Below are positions 21,166-33,100 of a stretch of 64,000 bases of DNA, one piece after another (position 1 is the first letter of the stretch; each line of letters begins with the position of its first letter). A program made the translations under genes and the position numbers. This DNA is from Nymphaea colorata (lineage: Eukaryota > Streptophyta > Magnoliopsida > Nymphaeales > Nymphaeaceae): assembly GCF_008831285.2 (NCBI RefSeq), contig NC_045145.1, forward strand, positions 11,532,802 to 11,596,801, in the 5' to 3' direction. The notes beneath the pieces were generated by a model. The model did not search any database, was not told the DNA's origin, and saw only the letters and a list, made by a program, of their open reading frames with translations.

Positions 21166-23046
21166 GATGTACAGCTGCTTGCTATCAAATCTGTTGCAAA
21201 TGCAGAGGATATATTAACTTCCACAATCAAACTACGTCCACAGTGGACCAACCTAGTTTCAGCCGTTGATCGCAGGATTGATCGAGCTTTGGCTGTTCTG
21301 ATACCACAGGTTATTGCAGACCATCGAGCACTCCTTACTTCCCTTGGATGGCCACCTTCTCTGACATCTACAGATTTTGTAAATCAAGAACTTGAAAGAA
21401 AACCCAAGCTTTCCAATCCTCTTTTCCTTATGCAGGGTGAGATTAAAGGTCACTACTGTGGAAACTTTCTTTCTATGTGTTGTTTGCAAGAACTGCAGAT
21501 GCAAAGAAAAGCTAGGCAATTAGTGGGGTGTAAAAGGGAAATTGCTTTGCATCAGCCACTCTGGGCAATTGAGGAACTTGTTAACTCACTTGTGTTGACC
21601 TTAGAACGCTATTTCTCGAATTGGGTCAATAAACCAGAGTTTATATTTGCACTAACTTACAGGATTGCTAGAGATTTTGTTGAATCCATGGATGATGTGC
21701 TGCAGCCACTTGTAGATATGGCAAAGCTTAAAGGGTACAGTTGCAGGGAAGAGTGGATATCAGCAATGATTTTGTCACTGGTAACTTTTCTAGAGAAGGA
21801 AGTATTTCCTGTTTATCTAAAATGTTTCAAGGATATTGAAGTTTCAGGAGCTGCAGTACATGCTAGAGTGTCTTGGCTTCATCTTGTTGACTTGATGGTT
21901 GATTTTGACAAGCGAATGCAATCTCTGGTCACAAGTACTGGATTGTTATTGACTGTCAGGGAAGATGAGGTGTTGCGAAGGATCTCAAGTATGTCTGTTT
22001 TTTGTGATAGGCCAGACTGGCTTGAAATTTGGGCAGAGATTGAGGCAAAGGATGTGCTTGACAAACTCACGCTTGAGTTTGAAAACGAGGAGTCCTGGAA
22101 AATGCTCATCCAGGGAGACAAAACAGCCGTTGCCTCTGAAAATTGTAGGGGACCTATAATTGCTGGTTCTGTCCTTAGATGTTTATCAGCTTTAATTGAG
22201 CGCTGCAGGCCTCTGCCAAGTACCTACCTACGAGAGAGGTTCATACTGCTTACTTGTTCTAGGGTCTTGATGCAATTTATGAATTGCTTGCTCCGAAGGT
22301 GCCAAGAAGCAGAAGGACTGACTGCATTGACTGATGAAGATGCAATGATCAGGGTTGTAAACTCTGTGAATGCAGCTAGATACTGTGAAATGGTATTGCA
22401 AGGCTGGTCTGAAGATGCCCTTTTGCTTGAGATGAGTTGTGATGAATACGATATTTTGACATCCTCAAAGAATGGGTTTTTTGGTGAGGAAGTGGAGCAG
22501 CTGAAAGGGTTTCGAATCAAGTGGGCAGGAAAATTATCAACTGTTGTCCTGCGAGGGTTTGATGCTCACTTTGGAGACTATGTTAAGAACAAAAGACAAT
22601 GGCAGGAGGCCAAAGGAGATGTGTTCAGTGTTTCACCAGCTTTTATTGACGCTCTTGATTATTTGCAAGGTAAGATTGCAAAGTTGGGAGGCAGTCTGAA
22701 TGACATGGATTTTGCTGATGTTTGGAGAAGTTTGGCTGGTGGATTGGATCACTTTATATTTAATGGGATACTGATGGTGAATTCAAAGTTTAGTGATGGT
22801 GGGGTTGAGAGGTTTGGGGTTGATTTTGAGGCTTTGCTAAGGATATTTAGGCCTTGGTGTTTGAGGCCTCAGGGATTCTTTCCAAGATTGACTGAGGGGT
22901 TATGTGTGTTGAACTTGGGAGAAGGTGTTGGGAGAGAGTTCATGGGATCAGTGGATAAAGGGAAGTGGCTCAAAAGGCACGGAATTAGGCATTTGAGTGT
23001 TACACAGGTAGACAAGTTAATAAAAATGAGAATATATAGAGTATAA
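21166..23046 (+). CDS. MAG2: MAG2, RINT1/TIP20-family ER tethering protein, main 3' exon
   Basis: The exon encodes 626 residues from DVQLLAIKSV to a TAA at 23044-23046. It matches the RINT-1/TIP20 domain of plant MAG2 almost end to end: VSAVDRRIDRALA near residue 32, HQPLWAIEELVN near 129, PEFIFALTYRIARD near 157, SCREEWISA near 192, SWLHLVDLM, SVFCDRPDWLEIWAEIE, RCQEAEGLTALTDE, ILRGFDA-like, YLQGKI and RPWCLRPQGFFPRL. In Arabidopsis, MAG2 is a subunit of the ER-bound Dsl1-type complex that tethers Golgi-to-ER vesicles. Its loss disturbs export of seed storage protein precursors. The reading frame has no defects, so the gene looks functional. The paralogue MAG2L is a less likely alternative. 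Confidence 0.93.
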   Translation, partial: DVQLLAIKSVANAEDILTSTIKLRPQWTNLVSAVDRRIDRALAVLIPQVIADHRALLTSLGWPPSLTSTDFVNQELERKPKLSNPLFLMQGEIKGHYCGNFLSMCCLQELQMQRKARQLVGCKREIALHQPLWAIEELVNSLVLTLERYFSNWVNKPEFIFALTYRIARDFVESMDDVLQPLVDMAKLKGYSCREEWISAMILSLVTFLEKEVFPVYLKCFKDIEVSGAAVHARVSWLHLVDLMVDFDKRMQSLVTSTGLLLTVREDEVLRRISSMSVFCDRPDWLEIWAEIEAKDVLDKLTLEFENEESWKMLIQGDKTAVASENCRGPIIAGSVLRCLSALIERCRPLPSTYLRERFILLTCSRVLMQFMNCLLRRCQEAEGLTALTDEDAMIRVVNSVNAARYCEMVLQGWSEDALLLEMSCDEYDILTSSKNGFFGEEVEQLKGFRIKWAGKLSTVVLRGFDAHFGDYVKNKRQWQEAKGDVFSVSPAFIDALDYLQGKIAKLGGSLNDMDFADVWRSLAGGLDHFIFNGILMVNSKFSDGGVERFGVDFEALLRIFRPWCLRPQGFFPRLTEGLCVLNLGEGVGREFMGSVDKGKWLKRHGIRHLSVTQVDKLIKMRIYRV

Positions 23047-23686
23047 AAATTCTTTTTTCTTTTGTTTTCCCCAAATCTCCGATTCTGTTTCTTGCTTGTT
23101 TTCCTAGTGGCTTAATTTCCTTAATGGGCTGCGTGGAAATGAGAAGCGATAAGTTTCCAATAATCTTCGGAAATTCAACAGGCTGTCTGTTTGGGGATGT
23201 TGATGTTATTTGACTCATAAGTTTATGTGGTTCTGAAACTAAAATGACAAAACGGGAATGTTTACAAAGAGAAGGGGATGGCTCCTCGTAAGAAAAATCT
23301 TCATTTTTTATTCTGCTGGTTTCAATTGCAATTGACATCCGAAGATGTCAAAAATTTCTCTGGAAGAATTTGCAGAAAGCGCGTCCTTCTGATGTATATT
23401 AATGTTGGTGCCCGTTTCTTGTTTCTATTATGTCTTGGACCTTTTCTTTTTCGGTTTGGAAGCAGGTAGAGGCGGTCCTGCAGCTTACCCCATCAAAGGT
23501 ACACGGCCGGGAACGAAACGTTGCGCTCTAACAACTTAAAGTGTGAAATACAGCCTTTTGGCCAAAATCAAAGACTTCCTTGGCTTCTGCATTGGAATCC
23601 TGGGTTTAGCCAGAATTTTGCCAGTTGATTCTGCATCTCTTAAATGGCTTGGGAATGTCAACTGCCACACACACACGCACACACTT

Positions 23687-23717
<31 letters not shown>

Positions 23718-24009
23718 TGCGCGTCCAACCGATAGATTATTCTAAACTTCTAATGAGATTGCCATCTATATATGTGAAATATTACTAGGTGCTTTTATTG
23801 TTTTCAATTTCTAGGACGAACGCTTGTTGTCAAGACCGTTTTTCTACGATCACATCAGCACATCTTCAACAAAATAGCAAGAAAACGAGCCTCAGTAAAC
23901 GAAAAGTCGCTTATAACCAATCGCTGTAAAGTGGAATTAGCTGGTACCTTTCATGAGTGGGCATTCAAACTTCATCAAATCGGTCTTGCCTATATCTTAC
24001 AATCCGAAT
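23047..24009 (+). other. MAG2 3' flank and intergenic sequence
   Basis: The untranslated end of MAG2 should lie in the first few hundred bases, but no clear AATAAA was picked out. The rest holds a compound AC/TC microsatellite (23667-23719) and no recognised gene. Confidence 0.45.
23667..23719. repeat. Compound microsatellite (AC)n-(TC)n
   Basis: An imperfect ACACAC run with one G is followed by a longer run of about 14 TC units. Confidence 0.95.
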
Positions 24010-25055
24010 TCTATTTGTAAATGCGGCTCGTTAAAGCTTGGCTCGTGATCGAGTTTGAGCCGGTCATTTTCATAAGCGAGCCAGCCTCGAGCTGATTTTA
24101 CAAAGTTTGGGTCCACTGAATTCGAATTTTTAAGCTTCAGTCAACTCGGTTCAATAAAAAATGAATAGTAACTTCAGTGGCTATTTATTTCGTTTCTTCG
24201 GGTTTACTTCTCATTTCATCACGCTCGTTCTCTCTCTTCACTTTCTTCGTCTTCAACATTATTCAAATGGGAGGCGTCGTCCTTTGCTACTTTTTCTATT
24301 GTTGCAGAGCCAAGGTACCTCTCTCTCTCTCTCTCTCTCCCTGAAACTCTAAAAAGAACTCGCTCAAGCAAGAGTCCTGAAACCCGAGTCAGGATTTCAT
24401 CCATCGCTCACTGGAGCAAAGGGAACCCTCGCTCGTTCCCTCGCTCCAGAGAGCGAAAACCCTCGCTACCGCTGGAGTGAGGGTTTCAAAGCCCTCGCTC
24501 TCTAGCGAGCGAGAGCAACGTTTCAGGTTCTGAAACCCTCGCTTACTAGAGAGTGAGGGTTTTAGCATATGAATAAAAGAGAGAAGGTTTTGAAACTTGC
24601 AGGTCTCAGCAGATGAATGAAACTCACGCTCAGCCAGTGAGGTTTTCAGATTTTTCAAATGAAACCCCTTGCTCGGTGTGAGGGTTTCAAAACCTTCATT
24701 CATTGAGCGAGGGTTTCAAATGAAATTCAAATTTCTCAAATAAAATTTCAGATTTCCCATTTGGGGTTTCATGATTTCAAATTTCTCATTTCTCATAAAG
24801 TGATTCATCTTCCTTCGCAGATCAATCGTCCTTCCCCCACCACTGCCATCTCCCTCCATAGCAGCACTGCAGCACCAAGCACACTGCACACTGCAGGCTG
24901 CAGCATGCCTAAACGAGTTTAATGAGCTCGAGTTCGAGCTCTGACATGCTTCATCGAGCCGAGCTGGAGTTAACATTATATAATTGGATTCGAGCTCGAA
25001 CTGTGCAAAATAGAAGTCGAGCCCAGTTCGAGCTGACCAAGCTCAGGCTGTTCAC
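24010..25055. mobile_element. GCTCGAGC-rich non-autonomous element (edges approximate)
   Basis: Both ends are dense in GAGCTCGAG-type words in inverted orientation (24020-24130 and 24915-25050), as in many plant MITE families. The middle (24380-24720) carries repeated CCCTCGCT/AGCGAGGG hairpins, for example around 24531-24562. There is no transposase. A related element lies at 29565-30060, sharing both the GCTCGAGC ends and the GAAACCCTCGCTC interior. Exact ends and target duplication could not be fixed. Confidence 0.5.
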
Positions 25056-26559
25056 CTTTAATTTGTTGTAGCATACTGTTGCTTACATTAGGAATAATAT
25101 ATATGATTTTCCATGCTTGTATAGTTTGGAATTAACATTTTCACTTATTTAGACTACTGAATAATAAATGTGGTGATTTTGGCACATGAACAGGCACGTG
25201 CTTCACAGATATATTCAAATATCACCACACCATCTACCCGACCTTCGCTACCAAAAAAAAAAAAAAAAAGGTTTATAGCGGAACCACGTCCCTTGTATGG
25301 CTGCCAATGTAAGCCTACACTTGCTCCAATTGATGCTGCAGTGGACCCGGTGTTCCATTTGTTGGTGGTGAACAATGCAGGGGGAACATCAATGTTGCAG
25401 ATTAATAACAAGGAACCGATAATGGGGACAATACGTTTACAATGATAGCCAAAGCCAAGGAAACAACTGGTGCCCAATAACAAGTGGTCTTGTGGATAAT
25501 TCGTGACCGAGCGGAGGTTTTCATTGGAACCGTCGGCAAACTTAGGCTCAACTTCAAATCTCAATGCTGTTCAACTTCTCCCTCACCGTACACGAGAGAG
25601 AAAAAAACGCAGATTTCCTACGGGAACATTGTAAAAACCATTATAAGCTACTACATTACTACAATCTAAAAGCCCAAGAAGGGATGTCAATGGATCAGAA
25701 TTGGATCTGATATTCATCCAAAATGCTTAAAAAAACTTGGATATGAAAAGAAATTTAGCATCTGATTAAGAAATTGGACCAGATTCAGATTTAAGAAATA
25801 ACATATGCTAAATGCATATCTGCTTGGATATTAAGCTTATTAACAAACTTGTCCATATCCAAATCCATAAGCCAAAACTCAGTATGAACTTAGGCATCTG
25901 AGTCGGAAACCATGTCCTAATGTCAGATCCAATTCGGTACATCCGAATCTGAACAACGAGCTTGTCAGATCCAATTCGGTACATCCGAATTTGAACAGCG
26001 AGCTGATATCTGCATACATCTAAATCCGAACCATGAGCTGAAATTCGTATAAATCCAAACCTGAACCACGAGCGTATAATCTGAATCCAAACTGTACTAT
26101 AAGCTGATATCTCAAGAGGTGGATTGTAGGTTTTGACGCTGTAACCTGCCACAATGGTAGGATGTTTTGGTAAAAGGTCTAACCACAAGTGCCAAGCTTA
26201 CTAAAATGATGTCAAATGAACATAAATTATATAAAGGTATATCTAACGTGGAGCTAATGTCTTCCATGGGTCTCGAAACTGCAAACCATGAGAAAGTTGG
26301 GCTCTTTTGACCGAAAGAACAAACATAAATCTTCTACATTAGTCATGAACTATATAAAAATCAACATCAAAAGATCAATACCAGCATGGGTGGACCTACC
26401 TTAGAAGGCAACATGTTCGTTAATTTGTATAATTTTCTTTTCTTGTTGGGTATTCTCATTGTGGATTTTAATTAGATTCCTTGTTTTTCTATTAACCAAT
26501 AGCTAGCACTAGTCAGTTGATCTTGACCCTATTCTGTATCTCATACATCCAACCTGTAT
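25056..26559. other. Intergenic sequence with short tandem repeats
   Basis: Frames on both strands around 25154-25564 run through an A17 tract and are not recognised. A 42-bp unit is tandemly duplicated at 25922-26004 (GTCAGATCCAATTCGGTACA and onward). Diverged relatives of the unit continue to about 26100. Nothing else is identified. Confidence 0.45.
25922..26004. repeat. Tandem duplication, 42 bp x 2
   Basis: Copies at 25922-25963 and 25964-26004 share CCAATTCGGTACATCCGAAT and differ at two positions. Two or three more diverged copies of the CCGAA..GAGCT pattern follow. Confidence 0.85.
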
Positions 26560-28080
26560 TAAGACTGAATCGAATTTGAACCTCATGTTAATCACAATAT
26601 TTGTCAAAAAAAAAAAAGCTTATTTAAAATGAAGAACTAATATTATATAAACAAGCTTATGAAAATAAAAACTACTATTTTTTGAAACAATATTAAAATA
26701 AAATAATATAAGGAAAACAAATTTAATTTTATAAGAATAATGACCTATGATTACTATTTGAGACTACAATTTTTTTAAAATATATTATCTATAATTGAGA
26801 CTCCAAATTCATATTTTAGATAAAATTTTTGTTGTCTAAAGTTTCATATAAACTTTTTAATTAAATCAAACATGCATATTCTAATCATTAATTAGATTAT
26901 CTGACTAGGTAAACTGTAATAGTGTAAATTAATATAATCAATTAATAAAAATGGATGGTCTACAAAACAAATTGAAAGTAATATGAACACCTTAAACAAA
27001 GTTTGTTAAGAATATTGAAGTTATTTATAACAAAATAATACTAGTATAAAAATAAAAATATAATATAAAAATAATATTCTGAAAACAGAAAATTAGACAA
27101 TTAATTAGGAATTAAGGGTACTAACTTAATAGTAGTTAATATTATAGGAATAGTTTTAATCAATAGTAATGGTTCCTTATAGTTGCCGCATACACTATTT
27201 GAGACTTACAATCTCTGTAACTATATTTTGCATAGGCAAAATTTAAAACATGAAAAATGTAAAATATGGTACTGTGTTTAATTGACTAATAAAAATATCA
27301 ACGCCACCTCTATAGAGACTTAACAATATTGTAACATACAATTTTCCAATCAAAAAATAAGAACTTTTAAATAATAAAAAAGGTTGTTTTTTTATTTAAT
27401 CAATTATTAGATATTTTACTTGACTAACAAATAGTTTGATAAAACAAAACAAATTATTTCGACAAAAATTGATCAAATGAGTTGGTTCCCTTAAGTAATG
27501 CGTTTGTTTGATATCAAATAATATAACTCACCTATTTAAGAACTCTCAATATCGTTACGTAAGAATTCTTAGTAAGAAATACCATCGTTGATCAGTGATC
27601 ACCACAAAAAAAATTGTTTATGAAACCAAAATTTTGGATAACTTTAAAAATATGCTACCTAACTATGGATATATATGCTTGACTCAGTTAAAAAACTGTT
27701 TAATGAATAAATAAGAAAATAATAAAAAAAGCCTATTACATGCAGACATGGAAATTGATATAGTAAAAATAAAATAAAATAACTAATAATTTTTGTATAG
27801 TATGTAAACAAATTTAAAATTGAATTGGCAGTTAAATGTAACTAATTCACATACATGTATATGCTTATGTAAAGTGGTAGTGATATCTATATTTATTTTT
27901 TATTTTAGAAAGTAATTAAAACCATTTAGAAATTAAAAGCACACTCAAATTAACTTACAGGTAACTAAATGTATACCAGCTAGAGAGAAAAATAAAGTGG
28001 AAATGTAAATGTTTTTAAACAATATTATACTAATACAGCAGTCTGCATATTTACTTTTTTCTTTTCAAATTCCCGCCTAG
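26560..28080. other. Very AT-rich gene-free block
   Basis: Long runs of A and T with few C or G over about 1.5 kb. No frame, hairpin or repeat unit stands out. The block could act as a matrix-attachment region or be decayed transposon sequence; the sequence alone does not decide. Confidence 0.5.
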
Positions 28081-29564
28081 TCCCATCTTTCTTTTAAGTA
28101 TGTTTATGGAAACTACTGGTTTTTCCATTCCACATGTCTGGAAACTATTGGCTCTTTCTCTTTCTCTCTCGCCTTTCTTCCTGAACACACCACCTGACAA
28201 AAAAGTCATTTTTTCACCTAAAGACACCATCCAACAAAAAGAGTCACCGTAGATGAGAGAAAAGAAGATGGGGGACTACTGACTTTGGAGGGTGAATGAG
28301 AAGAAGACATAGCAGTGATAAGAGGGAAGAGGGATTAGCTTATTCCATTGGTATTCTCGTCATTCTGTTGGCAAGGGATGTCCTTCCTTATTATTTTATG
28401 CCATTTATTTTATTTGATCATTCTACTTTCCTTTCTTTAGTTGTAGATGTGTGTTCAATAGAATGTGGCAACCCTTCCTCATTTGCAGGTCTTGGGTCAG
28501 GATCTTGCTCTCTAATAGCTGCTTATTGTTTAGTTTCTATCATCTCGCAACTCTTTTTTGTTATCTTTAGAGAAAATTTTCCATTTGTAGATAGACTATG
28601 TAAGAAACCTGAAGCTTGTAATTGGCCTTTGACATGATGGCAACATGAATCTTGAGTTTGCTAAGCTACACACTGTGTACTGATTTGCTCCAATCTTTTT
28701 CACTAACCATAAGAGAAGCATGATTGGGAGTCACAAACCTGGTTCTGTAGAACTTTTGACAATACATTAGTTGTCTCATCCTTATATTTGCATTAGGATT
28801 TAGGACCACTTTCCATATCTTAAAATAGAAGCTCTCATCTCTATGTTGTAGTTTAAAAAGAAAGTCTGTCCTGACATTATGAAATCAATTTTGCTAACAT
28901 CTTAGTATCCCACTTAATTCAAGGTAAATCTGACACTTTCTATCTCTTAAGCGAAATGCTAATTCATAGCCTATTGCCAACCTGGTTTACTTTATCACTT
29001 ATATTATTGAATTTTTACAATGTTAGGGAGTGCAAGTAAAAGCTAATGCTTGATAATATTTATGCTATTCACTTAAAATATAGAATCGCAGAGTTTTTTC
29101 TTCATTTTTTTTCTTTTTTGGTTTTGGGAAAAAAGGGGAGGTTGGGTTCCATGTTGGGTCGCTAATGGGAATATGTATTCTACCATTTCAAGAAACGGTT
29201 GTTGACGTGTTGTTATGGTTAATTTCATAGCTTTCTTCTGTCATGCATGATGTTATAAATTTTGATTGATGTTCAACAGGTTTCCACGTATGTGTATGTT
29301 ATTGTGTACTTGATGTGTATATTAATTTCAAACCCTCCTATTTTTCACATTTATATGCAAAGATTAGGTAGACCACTATAGTGTACTAGTCATGTAAGGG
29401 GATAAACTATGAGAAGTCTTTTATTTGAATAAGGGCTTCATTATAGCTTGATTTGAGATTTAATTTGATCAATGATAAGTTTGAGATATTCAAATACCCC
29501 CTAGGTAATCATATACTCGCATATATACTTGAACAAATGATGAAAAAATTAACATCGCCCACTA
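28081..29564. other. Intergenic sequence, one weak ORF
   Basis: A plus-strand frame of 113 codons at 28296-28637 encodes a hydrophobic peptide with no recognised domain, Kozak context or splice partner; it is probably chance. The remainder is AT-rich and unremarkable. Confidence 0.35.
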
Positions 29565-30060
29565 GTAGGCTTGAACATGAGCCAAGTCAAGCTCGAGCTC
29601 GGCTCCACTCATGAAACCTTGAGCTTGAGCTCGATTCAAATTCAAGACGAGCTCCACTGAACGGATTGATCTATACTCAATGGTACAAGATCGAGCTTGA
29701 GCTCCATTTGCCAAGATCGTTAAGCTCTTTTGAATGAGGTCATCCTCAGTAGGAAACTGCTACCAGTGCTGATCATCAAACATTTTGGTGTTTGTCATCC
29801 TCACCCATCCATTTCTCTTCCCAACGACTCAAAACCAAGGAAAAAACAGGCAGATGCCAACCAAGTTCCCTTTGCTCAACCCAAGTCAATAATGGCATCG
29901 AGGCACCAATGAAGGCAAGATGGGTTGACTAAGTTTATGAAACCCTCGCTCGACCGAGAGTGAGGATTTCTGAAGGTGAAATCCTGGAACCCTTCTGAAA
30001 CCTTAGCTCACGCTAGGGTTTCTGAAGGTGAAACCCTTGTGTTTTTAGAGAGAGAGAGAG
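29565..30060. mobile_element. Second GCTCGAGC-type element with an mTERF-like piece
   Basis: It begins with GAGCTCGAG words at 29590-29710 and later has GAAACCCTCGCTC and AGGGTTTCTGAAGGTGAAAC stretches (29940-30030), as in the element at 24010-25055. Between them lies a fragment similar to the mTERF sequence of the Tourist-like element at 7440-7972. Its ends are uncertain. Confidence 0.45.
29770..29925 (-). pseudogene. Degenerate mTERF-family gene fragment, second copy
   Basis: The plus strand shares GATCATCAAACA, CAGGCAGATGCC-like, CCAACCAA and GTCAATAATGGC-like stretches, in order, with 7690-7830, where the minus strand encodes the mTERF-like LGFSRTQLVGICLAFPFVLG region. Divergence is clear and the frame is broken. 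It probably derives from the same gene family as the first fragment, not from a recent copy of it. Confidence 0.5.
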
Positions 30061-30116
30061 TCAGTGGCCGATTCTGTTCGTTGATAGCTAGCCGTTCGTA
30101 GAAGCGTCGATGCTGT

Positions 30117-33100
30117 TGTTTACATGTAAAATTTTCATTCTACATGCATACTGCAGTGAATGGGATATATGTTTTGTTCTAACCTCCATTTCAAAATGCT
30201 AGAATTATGAGAGACAACTTTTTGTTACAAGGTTTGACCGTTCCTTTACTAGGGGTAATCAAACTAAGGACTAGAGACCTAATGCTCGAACATCTAAGTT
30301 TGAATGTAATCCAAAGCCTAAGAAAGCATACATGCCCAGATTTTGAAACAATACAGTTTTCAAATCTAAGTGCATCTTCAGAATAGGTTGTGTGAACAAA
30401 GGTAGAATCAAATTGATATTTGTTCATGTCTATATCATCACAGATCTATGCAAAACAATAACCTAAATCTAAAATTATGCATGCAAACTAGATTGTGAAG
30501 ACTGGAAAACCTGTTTCTATTTGGAGTTGAATTGAAGGATATGGACCTAGATGGATGAATTAGATTTGAATTCAAGTATTTGATCTCAATCAAGAGATTA
30601 AAATATTCATGTTTTTAGGAGATCATGAACCTAAGTTTGAAATGGGATGTACTGTAATGATGCAAAATATTATAACTTGATATTGATACCTAGATCCGTT
30701 CTCCAAAAACTTTGAAATCTTAAATCCAATAAATTTGACCTATTGTCCATGATATCATCTATAAGATCCGGATTTAAATACATTAAGTTTAAATTTGATA
30801 TATGATTCCCTTGATCTGATCTCTTCAACTTGAGTATTCAAATCCACTTGAATTGAAATCAACCTAGGATTTGAATTTGAAATCCAATATCTTGGATCCA
30901 AAGATCCAAATAAACTAAGAACTAAGCTAGTCAAAGGGAATGTGACTTGAAGGCTCAGGCCTAGCTAGGTTAACTCTGGTTTGGGACGAACCTAACTAAG
31001 AAGGATGAAATTGATTGACCCCAACTAATACTGAAGATGATACTATATTGGAGATATATGAACATTGGTTCTATTTGGTAGAAACCTAACTCTATGTTTA
31101 ATGAGTTGAGTTGAGGCCTCCATGATCAATCTGGGTGAGGTCTTGGAGGACAGATCTAAGGTTGGACTTCATGTCTAAATGGTCCTATGGTTTCGAAAAC
31201 CTTTTAAACAACTTGATCTTTGAAATTATTTTAAAGAAAACTATGTTTTTGAAAGTGACCCTATGTGAGACCTGAACTTAGTCTACCTATTCACGTGCTA
31301 GGGCTATTTCCTCAAGGCATGATACTAGAATAAATTATCTCAGTTTCAATAGGGGTTGACGTGAGTGACAAGTGAAGAAGGTGCATTGAAACAACTTGTG
31401 CAATGCATCTTGAATTAAATATTACAAGCGAAGCCAAATGCTTATTTTAAACAAAAGTAGATTGAATAAGAGAATGTGAAATTAAGAGAGAGGGACGAGG
31501 AGACATACATAACCTCACACCTATTCTAAAACTTGAAATTAGATCACCAAAAACCTAGACTACGACATTTCATATTAAGGAAAGTGAAGCAAACCTAGGA
31601 GCTAGAATATAAAAGAAACTAACCTAAATAAGTGGAAAGCAAAAGGAGAAACCTAAGCATGCTCCTCAGAAAAGAAAAAAAAAAGAAAGCACTAATATGC
31701 AAACCAGAAAGAAAATAGAAGGAAAAACAAATTTCCTGAACTTGCTCAAGACCTAGCTAAGCCCACATCCATAACCTTTAAACTGAGTCTAGCTAGGTCT
31801 TGGTTGAGTGCTACTGCAACTCGAACTCAAGACTTGACTAAGGCTCTAAAAAAAATTAATTTGAATTGAACCATGCTTTTGGAGTGCCAGATTGAAATTT
31901 TATTGAATCTTTTGTACACTAAAGCTGCTTTAGATTTTTGTGCCTTCAAAGAGAGGGCACAAACCCCTTACTGTAATGGCCTTGGGGAAGGATATTTCTC
32001 TCCCAAGATCAATAGGGGACTAAACATTTGTGCTCTCTCTTTGGCCAGAGAAACACAAGGATATATGTTAAAATGGTGATTTCAAGAGAAAAATGTTTGG
32101 TGTGTGCTCAATCTTGTTCCAAATTTAATTTCGTTATAAGCAGCGCATGCTGGGACAAGTGCTGATCAATTCAAGATAAACAATTCAGGTTGATATATAG
32201 TGTGCAGCATGAACGACACATGACTACAAAGTGGAGAAAACCCATATTAAAAACATATGTTATCATTGATATTCAATAGGAAAATGATTCATATTCCATA
32301 TACACTTGCTTTTTCAACAAAGAATTTTGCACATTCATGTCCTTCCATACGAATTGACATTAGGGATAGAGTGAAAAATTAATATAAATTAAATGAATAT
32401 AATGTGCCTAATGCTCACATGTGGATATTGGATCTAGATCAAATCTAGATCCAAAAAAGATTCTAGAATACAGATTTGGATATGATATGATGATTTAGAT
32501 TGTGATCCGATACTAAAATCTGAAATTTGAAATAGTAGATTTGGATCTATAAAAGCATATCATAGATATGAAATTTGGATAAAAGATCTGGATTGGGAAT
32601 CTTAACTAGTGTGGAGCTCGACCTAGACCTCGACCTGGCTCAATCTAGGGAGGCAGGTTAGACTCAGTGAACATGTACTAGATCAGAGTTAAGTTCAGTT
32701 TGAAATGGGTTCAGACCTAGGCTGGGCACAGGGTTCTAGCTGCGCTCAGCTTGGGTTCTATTTGAGGAAATCATGTTCAGTTGAATTCTGAGGTGAGCTC
32801 AAGCTAGGTGTGGGCCTATCAAGTTCATACGGACTTGTATAAAACACTAACTTAGGTTCATGTAGCTCCTAAGTTATGTTCATGAAGAAAATATGCATAT
32901 ATTGGCAAAAGACCAAAATGCCTCTAACATGGAATATGAGCTTGGTGGGTTGCGTGGGTGCACTGACTGCATAGGAAAGTGTACATGGTGACAAAGAGGC
33001 ATCCTATAAAATTTGGTTAAAAAATGATTTCATATGCCCCTCCAAAATTCAAATTTTCAAAATTTACGAAACATAAAATGACCCTTTTTTGAGTGATGTG

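Noticed and set aside
25154-25564. 136-codon minus frame and 91-codon plus frame
   Set aside because: Both cross an A17 tract that gives a Phe or Lys run. No domain, splice partner or homology is recognised.
28296-28637. 113-codon plus frame
   Set aside because: Hydrophobic and unlike any family I know, in AT-rich DNA with no supporting gene structure.
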